Origin: Apis mellifera
Taxonomy: Eukaryota; Arthropoda; Insecta; Hymenoptera; Apidae
NCBI RefSeq assembly: GCF_003254395.2
Contig: NC_037647.1
Span: forward strand, 2,396,350 to 2,460,349
Length of the DNA stretch: 64,000 nucleotides
Direction of reading: 5' to 3'
Shown: positions 49,368-57,985 of the stretch, one piece after another
Layout of the letters: the number at the start of each line of letters is the position of its first letter
How positions within the stretch are numbered: the first letter of the stretch is position 1
Notes under the pieces: generated by a model
Database searches by the model: none
The model's input: the letters and a program-made list of their open reading frames with translations, nothing else
Told to the model about the DNA's origin: nothing
Program-made: the position numbers and the translations under genes

Positions 49368-49407
49368 TATATAAGGTACGCGTCGCGTGCACACACGTAT
49401 GCACAGT
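49368..49407 (+). promoter_or_regulatory. candidate TATA + initiator core promoter
   Basis: TATATAAG occupies 49368-49375 and CACAGTG lies at 49402-49408, with the A at 49405 as a possible +1. The spacing from TATATAAG to that A is 37 bases, slightly long; a start nearer 49399-49401 is equally possible. A perfect CRE lies just upstream and a 5' splice donor is found 880 bases downstream. The surrounding DNA is CpG-rich. Confidence 0.5.
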
Positions 49408-50285
49408 GAACAGGTGTGCATGTACGAGACTCGCGCGAACAGTGGTAGAGAGGAGGGAGTATCTATTGGGAGAAGATGAAAGAGAGAAGAGGAGGAGTGG
49501 AAATGAGGTAAAAAAGGAAAGAGAGGAGAACAGAATCCGAATACACATCGGGACTCTTAGCGTGTACGTAGAGAACGGGAGAATCCTACACTCGTGTAAA
49601 GTATTCATTGGAAGGAAGAGGGGGAAGACGCGCCGAAGTATTCCGAAGTCGGCCGAAAGGTTTCCCCCACTCGCGTCAACGATTCAGTCGGAGCTTCGCT
49701 TTCGTGTTTCCTCGGTTGCCTTCATGTCAGTACGTTCTCGGCCGATGTTAGGGGTAGTTCGTCTCTCGTTACGACGACTCGCACGTGTATCGTTTATGCC
49801 GCGTCGCGTATCGTCGTGCTTGTCGAACGAGAACGAAGGAAAATATCTGGAGAAATCGTGTATCCGGTACCTTTGTGAGTCGTTGACGTTGACGGGAATG
49901 ACTTGAACGTAAGGAAGACGCGCATTGTGTGATCTGCTACCGTGTGCAAGCTTCGAGCTGCTCGTCGTGACACACGTTACCGTGCATACGTTTACGGAGC
50001 TGATTTAGTGGCGGGTCGTGTATATGGTGTGTACACAGAACTCCAACGGACCGAGGTTAGCCGTCTGGTGGCGGGCAACTAGGCAGAAAAAAGATACAAA
50101 ATACGCGGAAGAAGCGTCGAGGTTTCGTGTAGAGAAGAGTGGTGATTTCTGAACTCCGTAATCGCAGTTATTCCGTCTTCGTTTACCTAATAATGGATTA
50201 ATTTTCGCCGGGGAATTCACCCCGGCTGCAGCCTGGTCTGGAGCAGAACACACAGCACCGCGGCAGCACTCAGCGATAAATCAAG
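49405..50285 (+). other. candidate long non-coding first exon (5' UTR exon)
   Basis: The segment runs from the candidate start to the donor ATCAAG|GTGAGATCC (exon side ends at 50285). It contains many ATG triplets with short frames, for example a 19-codon one at 49420-49479, and no credible long coding frame from a start inside it. A 273-codon frame (49085-49906) begins upstream of the TATA box and cannot be read as one from this start. An earlier possible donor is GAG|GTAAAA at about 49507/49508. A perfect hairpin CCGGGG-AATTCA-CCCCGG lies at 50208-50225. The gene is not identified. Confidence 0.38.
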
Positions 50286-52279
50286 GTGAGATCCGGCTTT
50301 GTTTTCGAGAAGGGTGTTCCGATAGCCGGCCTACCATTGACCAGCCTCCTCGGCGAACCGTTTCACGTTCTCCTTTTCTTCCGTTTCACTCTATCCGTAG
50401 CCGGTATAGGCACGATTATCTCTGTCCGACCACGGGCACGCTGCAAACGAGCATCCACGAGCATGCAGCATATATTTTGCGGCCTCTCGCTTCCGTCTCT
50501 CTCTCTCTCTTACCTTCGATAATTCTTCCTTTTCCTCTATGGTCGACTCGCGTTCTCTGGACTCTTCTTCTCTCCTTGTGCATAGGGACGAACGAGAAAC
50601 ACATGCACGCAAACTGCCGAGCCACCCTACATTCTCCTCTTTCCTCGCTCCTTTTCTGCATTCTGAATGCCGAACGACACAGACTTTACTACTTCCAATT
50701 CCCCTTCTATTTCACCGATACCTTCCCGAAATTTCTCTTCGATCTTCGTTCTTTTCGTCGCCAGACGACCACGGTCCTCTTTTCTCGTGTCCCTCCGCGA
50801 AATTATTCATGCAAAACGCGATCGATGGTTTTAGTATACACTGGGGAATACGGAGCTCTCGGTAAACGGACCGCACAGTTGGCTTCGTTCGCCTTTTTCG
50901 AAACACACAAGTCTGTTGTCGCGACGACGCTAACAAACATGGACGATTCTCGTTTATGTACTATTGTTTCGAATGCAAGCGGAATCGATATAGAGTTCGC
51001 TACTTTCGCGGAAACGGACGGAGTGCATCGATTACTCGAATACAAATCGATTGTACTAGTGAAAATATTTTGATAATTAATTTTAAATTAATTAAATTAT
51101 TATGGCGTTAATTATATTGCCAATTTGTTAGACGAATTTGTATTTTTCTTTAGAAAATTGTTAATTCGATGAAAAAAATTGTTTTATTAATATACGATAG
51201 AATCGATATACATCGATATTCGATAGATTTCGATTAGTCTCGAAAAGTATAAAAGAAGCAGGAAGAAGGTGATATTGTGAAAGGAAACGATTGTCAGTTT
51301 GAAAAGAAGTGAAAGTATTTGATATTTCTGTCGAAGACGAAAGAAAATCTTTGTGGAATGTGTTCGATGTTCGCATTGTGTGGTCACGTGATTCTGTGAT
51401 TTTTGTTTCAGTGAGAAATATCGGAAACATTCTGTCTGTCTATTGTTTCGAACAGTCGATGCTCACTCCGAATCCGTTGTTTCTTTACTCCATTCGAAAC
51501 ACTTGGCAATCGTTAATGTATACACGGAAATTTCTCAAATAGCTATATTTTTTCGATGTATTTTCACATATGGAAGAACGGATATAATGAAAATATATTT
51601 GTAGCAGCAATTATGTGTACAATAAGCAAACCGACGATATCAGAATGTCTCTTATCTGGAAGATCTTGGTTTCTAAAATCGGAATTGGATACGTGGTGAG
51701 TCATTTTTGAATTAATAGATAAGTGATTGCTTGTGATTTACGACCATTATCTTATTTGGCATGTTTTTTGCTCGTGGATAAGATTTTTATGCAGCTGTCT
51801 ATTTTTTTCAACATAGATAAAGATAAAATCGTAATGTAATATATAAATATAACGATATTAAATTTTCTAGAGGACTTCTTCAAAATTGGAATGTATATCA
51901 GATTTCGAAGAAGTATTAACAATGTTATTCATAGATATATTTACTGTATATAAAAACTGCCAACAGAATCGATTCTTATAATTAAATTTCTAGTTGAAAA
52001 AATTCAAAATTTTGGATAAATTTTAAAAATTTATTTACAATTTCAACAATATAATTTATATTTGTTATATTTTATGCAAATTATTTTTTCAGCATTAATC
52101 AAGAGAAAAAAGTTTACAACAAGATTTAAAAAATTTAATATAGCAGTACTGGAATATGGTAATTAAGATGTCAATAAAATAAAAGAAATATAAAAATTAA
52201 ACAAACACATTCATATTCAATGTAATAAACATTTCAATAATATATTCAATTTTTTAGTTCAATAATTGCACAAGTTGAT
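50286..52279. other. candidate intron start, no gene seen
   Basis: CpG-containing DNA to about 51060 gives way to AT-rich DNA. Frames at 50477-51073 (198 codons, +) and elsewhere are serine/leucine/phenylalanine-rich from CT tracts. I see no acceptor-bounded exon. Confidence 0.45.
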
Positions 52280-52370
52280 GCATATGCAAACGTGAGTATA
52301 CTCATGACCGGTCAACAACGTTTGTGCATGAAAATACGAGTACGCTCGCGACCGGTCAACAATGTGTTAA
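52280..52370. mobile_element. possible end of a piggyBac-type element
   Basis: Two units of about 40 bases repeat: GTGAGTATACTCATGACCGG with TCAACAACG (52292-52320), and ACGAGTACGCTCGCGACCGG with TCAACAATG (52336-52363). The second is followed by TTAA at 52368-52371 in a GTGTTAACAC context. Read leftwards from the TTAA, this resembles a terminus with doubled subterminal motifs, as in piggyBac-class elements that insert at TTAA. The matching far end is not found, so this is a remnant at best. Confidence 0.3.
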
Positions 52371-52498
52371 CACATCGCGAACCAGACGTTTTATCGCTAG
52401 TTGTATTTAGAGACCAGGTATTTTTGTAGTGCTTCGTATATTTGAATTACCTTTTAGATAAATGTACAGGAAATTTATTTAACATTTTCGCAACTATG

Positions 52499-52524
52499 AA
52501 TCCATATATGTATGTATATGGATT
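52499..52524. repeat. perfect 10-bp hairpin
   Basis: AATCCATATA (52499-52508) pairs with TATATGGATT (52515-52524) around a six-base loop. Confidence 0.8.
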
Positions 52525-52617
52525 TCTAATGAAATATTTAATCATTGAACATAAAAAAAAGATGAAAAACTAATTGATATATAATTAATTTCATTATTTT
52601 ATTATATATTATATATT

Positions 52618-53183
52618 TTTTATCAGTTATTAAACATTTGATAGGATTAATCTTTCTTATAAATCTTATATGGATAATTATTTTAAATTTGGAGAATAAA
52701 TTTGTAGAAAGAGAAATCTTAGTATTAATCCTTTAGATTAACCAATCCAGATGTAATTTAATTTTGTATCTTTAATTCCTTATTTTATATTTCCAAAAAT
52801 AATTCAATGAATATATGTGTATATAGAATATTTTAAAAAATATTCTATGTTCACATATATTCATCATTTTTTCATTTCATTATTTTATTATATATATATA
52901 TATAATACATATAATATTATATAAATACATTGTATAATAAAATAATGAAATGAAAAAGTGATTGTTTTTAAAATATTCTATATATATTCATTGAATTATT
53001 TTTGGAAATACAAAATAAGGAATTAAAGATACAAAATTCAATTATATCTAAATTTAGATCTAAAGGATTAATATTAGAATTTCTCTTTCTACAAATTTAT
53101 TCTCCAAATTTAAAATAATCATCCATATAAAATAAAGAAGGATTTAATACAATCTTATCAAACGTTTAATAATTGATAAAATA
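52618..53183. repeat. long inverted repeat (near-palindrome), arms about 250-275 bp
   Basis: The left arm 52618-52892 is the reverse complement of the right arm 52932-53183, with a central AT-rich spacer of about 39 bp. Long blocks match exactly, such as TTTAAATTTGGAGAATAAAT, TTTGTAGAAAGAGAAAT, TTTTGTATCTTTAATTCCTT, TTTCCAAAAATAATTCAATG and CATTTCATTATTTTATTATA. By eye the aligned arms are about 85-90% identical. The left arm has one extra block of about 26 bp near 52842-52867. There is no ORF. This could be a foldback-type mobile element or a local inverted duplication. If transcribed it would form a long double-stranded hairpin RNA. Confidence 0.92.
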
Positions 53184-54192
53184 AATCAAATTCAATATTA
53201 TAATACAAAGATGAATTTTCATTTGTTTTAGCGTATTGTATTGTAAAATACATCCCCAAAATCGGAATTTATTCCATTCTTTCAAAGATATTTTTCCATC
53301 GCTTCCAAATTTCCATTGAAACCAATATTTTCGAATCGACGTACAAATACTTTGTTACATCTGTACATCTCTCGTGCCTCCAACTGCAATTCGTACGTTT
53401 CAATTAAATCTCTCTGACAACACGATGCAAGAACTGTAACAGTCTCTGCAATCAATCGTCAAGCCCGAAAGAATTGCGTTTCTCGCGGTCGAGATGATTA
53501 CGTGACGCGTGGTCTGCAGTGCTATTTGCATAAACGTAGGTTCGACGCGCATAGACGACGTTACATGCGTCCTTGATAGAAGTCCTTATTCGAGACGTAG
53601 TCTCATCGCGTATGAATAGCAGGTACGCAATTACGAGAGCGCACAGATGTCATCGGCAAACAAAGTTGACTGGTCGGCCACTGATTACCGGAGAAAAAGA
53701 AAGAGAGAAGAGTATTAACGATGCGAAAACAGCTTCTTTATGTCGCAAGTATGCTCTCTGTTGTGTAGTACCTTCATCTCTTTAACGTGTGGTGTGTCCT
53801 CCTAGTATTTTTGTATCGTCGGTGAAACGGGCCGTGTAAACGGAACGATCGAGAAAAATGGGGAAAATCGTTAGACCGAAAAACACCGTGAAAGCAAGAG
53901 ATGGCGACAAAAGAAAAATCCTTGTTCCCCACCTCAATTGATTTGGTCGCGCTAATTAAGGCGCCCTAGTATACGTATAAATAACCACTCTTTGAATGGT
54001 CGAATGTGGAGGATCGAATGCACGCGTGTTTTACGAAGGTAAATAGAGAAATTATTAATAGAATTCCATCTTTTTCTATCTTTTATTTTGATAAAGTTTT
54101 TTTATAGAATATTTAATGTTGATATCGAGAAATTTTCTTTAGAATATTTCCATACGAATTTTCCTCATTCATATCTCCATATATATTATATA
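53184..54192. other. gene-free spacer
   Basis: AT-rich DNA with a CpG-containing part at 53440-54030. No gene, hairpin cluster or repeat of note is seen. Confidence 0.6.
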
Positions 54193-54400
54193 GAGTGTCC
54201 CAAAATTAACGCAAGATTTGAATTAAGCCGTCATTTTTGTATTAAATTCTTGGCAATCCTGAAAAAAGAACAGTTGAGAGTCATTTGCCCAATGTGTTAT
54301 TCCATAAGTAATCCTATCCTATGTACTTTATGATTCATTTAAAAAATAAAAATATCTAAGACTAAAGACTCTCTTTTATATTTAATTCAAATCTTGCGAA
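54193..54400. mobile_element. non-autonomous element resembling Tc1/mariner type
   Basis: The left end reads GAGTGTCCCAAAATTAACGC from about 54193, directly after TATA. CGCAAGATTTGAATT at 54210-54224 is matched by its exact reverse complement AATTCAAATCTTGCG at 54384-54398. The interior is about 160 bp with no transposase frame. A GTGTCCCAAAA-type terminus after TA is typical of mariner-like inverted repeats (family knowledge). The expected outer part of the right terminus (GTTAATTTTGGGACAC) is not kept, so the right end looks degraded or deleted. Confidence 0.5.
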
Positions 54401-55963
54401 AATATTCAAAATTTTTCAAAGGGAAACTTCTTTTCAACTATATATATTTAATTTTATACGTAGAAAATACGAATAATTGATCTTTGATGAACTATTATGT
54501 AGCGTAACACATATCAATGAACTCTTGAAAAAGGCAGTATTTAATTACTCAAAGGTGTTAATGCACTGTTCATAGAAATCTCTCAATACCCGCATAGAAA
54601 CAATTATCGTTCCTTCTACCTTTCTCCATGTGGCGTGTCAGGCAGCGTAAAGACACTGGTTTGGTCGGCTCTCTACACATTGGTTCCCGTATTCGCAAAA
54701 GGCTCGTGAATCGTACGCCGGAGAGCAGACCGATGGTCGCGTCGACGCGTGAGAAATGACAGGCGGGAAAGCGTGCAAAGGTAAACTAGACGGCACCGAA
54801 GCGGGACAGCAATAATTAGTCATGTTGCTCCAGCCTCGCGACAGTGCCGGTTGCCAACCCAATAAGAAGTCGATCCTCCGCTCGTTTCCCGTGATATATC
54901 GTCCCCCAGGTGGGTGATGTCCCTTCCCTCTCCTTCTTTCGCTTCTTGTTTCAGAAATAAGGGGACAACGCGATGAATACGTTCCTCGTAACTACCTCGT
55001 TCCGCGCGTTAAACGCGGGCCACGTTTCGCGCGAAAATATATCGGTTTACTTGTCATAGAGTGTAAAACGGGCGAGTGTAAAACACTGTTTTAAGGTTAT
55101 GGAGGAAAATTTAGGAGATGGCTTTTGATTGAATCCATCGATGAATCGAGGAAAATTCTTTAAAGTATGTGTATATATATATATACGTTTGCAAGTTCTT
55201 TGGTATTATATATATATTTGGTTTAATTGGGAACATTGGAATATCTTGCAAGGAAATGTAGTACGTTTTTTTAAAAAGAGAATTGTACAATTTTTAATAT
55301 AAGCTTCATCATCAGCTTATTTAAATACGTTAAGAAATCTTCGAGTTATTATTCTTTAAAATAAGATTTTTAACGTAAGTAATTTAATTCTTTCTTGCAG
55401 GGAAATAATCAATTCAAGGCTTTTTATAAATTCCATCCCTTTTCACTTCATCCTATCGTTCTCACTTAAATGCAACGCTCCGTACATATAGATAGTATTT
55501 TATTTATAGCATACGTAGAGAACTATTCTGCACTCACTTCGCTCAATTTAATTTTACAGGAACTTTTTATTATTGAAAAAACACCGGTCCTTCGGATATT
55601 GAAATTAAAATGCGAAAAGGACATCCAGAGAAAGAAGATGGAAAAGATTTTAAACTCGATTATCTATACGTGAAAATATTCGAAGAAGAAATTTATTTAT
55701 CCCTGCGTATTTCCACATGTGTCTCGTTTCATCTCGGTAGCAAACAGTTACATCCGCAACGGCGAGCCATTCCCATTCCCATTCGAGAAAACGACCTAAC
55801 GCCACGCAGCCGATAATTAACGCCTGCACACGCCGGTTTGCCGGGCTACGGCTTGGGTCCCGTGCCTCGTAATCTGAAGCTGGTACGCGTTATCGCGACA
55901 GAGAAAAGGAGGAGGACGGTCGGGTATCTGATAGAGAGGCGATATTCGAGTTGCAACCGGCGG

Positions 55964-55992
55964 GAGGAGAGGAGAGGAGAGGAGAGGAGAGG
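55964..55992. repeat. (GGAGA)n pentanucleotide repeat
   Basis: About five to six GGAGA units of pure purine on +, read directly. The complementary motif forms a second array at 60346-60374. Confidence 0.9.
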
Positions 55993-56225
55993 TTGGCTCG
56001 CGCAGTTTATCGTTGCGAGCGTTTCCGTTCGAACGACACACGGAGGAATAAATATAATCGGGGTTGGTAGGCGAAGAAAAAATATACGGGCGCGAATATC
56101 GGCGTCGCCTGGTGCAAATTTAACGAGAGCGGCTCGGGAACTCTCGAAAACAGGCAGGAAGGAAGCTGCTGCCTCTGCCACGATAGTCGTAAAAAGGCCG
56201 GAGAGATAAACGACGAAGGCTTCTT

Positions 56226-56262
56226 TCCTCCTCCTCCTCCTCCTCCGCCTCCTCCTCCTCCC
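56226..56262. repeat. (CCT)n microsatellite
   Basis: About twelve CCT-type triplets interrupted once by CCG. Confidence 0.92.
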
Positions 56263-57624
56263 TCCACGTGTTTTCACTCTTTTTTCCTTTCTTTTTTTTT
56301 CGGTGGCGAGATTTGATCGAGCGAAGTCCAAGTCCGACGGTGTGTTCCGTTTTTAGCCTCGATTATCGACGGTAGGCGTCGAGATGGCTGTTGGAATACG
56401 TAATTGCTTCTCTTTTGGATTGTTTTATACAACGGGGCTGGCAAACCTGTCAGAGTGACACGGGTTTCCAGTCTTTTTTTTTTTTTTTCTGTTTTTTCGT
56501 TTGTTTTTGGAATTAATTCAAAATTGATTCCCCGTTGGAAATTTACTACCCTTTCGTGGTATTTTTAAATCCATTTTATTCTTTTTGTTTTATATCTTAT
56601 ATCACTGTCAAATTTGCCAAAATGATACATCTTTTCTTTATTAGATTCTTCGTTTTTTAAGCTATAATTTTGAATTTTGAATAAAAGTTTATTTTTGATC
56701 AATAATTGGTTTGATTGCAAATTGTTTTTGCAAAATCAAATTGTTATTGGATGTAATTTAAATAAGTATTTGATTCATTCACGGATATCTTTTGGTATTT
56801 TTTTTTAGTTTTGATATTTTGTAATGTTTTGAAACAGAGCCTCAAGTTTATTTTATTCTTTATTACAGACGGGAAGTCTGACAGGCTTTGCGTGATACAT
56901 ATAGTCAAAGAAAATTTCTTTTTCCTTTCTTTCTTCTCTTTCTTTTCATTCCTTTTTTCCCCTTCCTTTATTCTTCTATCTTTTTTTCTTTTCATATTCT
57001 TTTAACTCATCACTTTCAAACACTTTTTTTTTCTTTTTTACTGATCTTTATTTTTCCTTATAATGATTAATCTTACGTATATTTTAATCAAACCTTAGCA
57101 GACGTGTATTGTAATCAATTTAAAAGGGCCAATTACACAACACATTTAAATATCGCATTGATTCCAAGAGAGTAACAATCCTACTCATTTTCTTACCATC
57201 TCATTATAAAACACTGGCTATCTAAATGATGTAAGTATCGCATCTCGGAGGCCATAAGTGTCCTGTATATCTCCATAAAGAAATGAATTTGTATAAAACA
57301 CTGCCTATTTAAATAATCTATATATATTCCCTCTCTCGCACAAAACCACAAGCCACTTTCTCCATTCCACACGTCTGAATGAATCCCTCTGTACTTCCCG
57401 ACTGCGACACACCAATCCATCAACCTTTTTCTTTTTCTTTTTTTTTTTTCAAACCATAGAAAACTACAAGCCCAACTATCCAATACCACCACCAATATCC
57501 AACTTACTTCGTTTCGATCCTAACCTCTCTCTTCTAACCTCCATTCCTCATTTTTTCCCGCGTCTTTTTCCTCTCGATGGTCCACCGTGTTCCCGCGTTT
57601 TTTCCTCTCGCAATGGACCGATCG

Positions 57625-57985
57625 AATCGTGTGTGTCCTTCCTCATCGTTTCAAAACGGACTGAGAAAGAGAATAAAAAAGAGAGAGAGTTACCAGGAGC
57701 ACGAGGCGAATATAGACAGAGATGAGAGAGAATTGAGGAGGAATCGCGTGTGTTCTTCCTCGTCGTTTCAAAACGGACTGAGAAAAGGAATAAAAAAGAA
57801 AGAGAGAGTGAGTTACCAGGAGCACGAGGCGAATATAGACAGAGATGAGAGAGAATTGAGGAGGAATCGTGTGTGTTCTTCCTCGTCGTTTCAAAACGGA
57901 CTGAGAAAGAGAATAAAAAAGAGAAAGAGAATGAGTTACCAGGAGCACGAGGCGAATATAGACAGAGGTGAGAGAGAATCGAGGA
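57625..57985. repeat. tandem repeat, 117-123 bp unit, 3 copies, in frame
   Basis: Copies begin at 57625, 57742 and 57865 with AATCGTGTGTGT-like sequence. They share TCGTTTCAAAACGGACTGAG, TACCAGGAGCACGAGGCGAA and TATAGACAGAGATGAGAGAG. Both unit lengths are multiples of three, so a + frame (57577-58122, 181 codons) and - frames (57548-58105 and 57643-58089) stay open through the whole array. The + translation is a charged 39-41 residue repeat without a known domain. The simplest reading is a non-coding minisatellite. Confidence 0.92.

Larger units (their letters stand above)
54401..57624. other. gene-free spacer with CpG-rich block at 55830-56340
   Basis: A (TA)n-rich tract is at 55170-55220. 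The CpG block holds a (GGAGA)n repeat and a (CCT)n repeat, both listed separately. A T-rich run is at 56472-56490, and CT/TTTC-rich sequence fills 56910-57060. No gene is supported. Confidence 0.55.

Noticed and set aside
49085..49906. 273-codon open frame on the + strand
   Set aside because: It starts upstream of the TATA motif and runs through the candidate promoter and leader. Arginine/serine/glutamate-rich, no domain.
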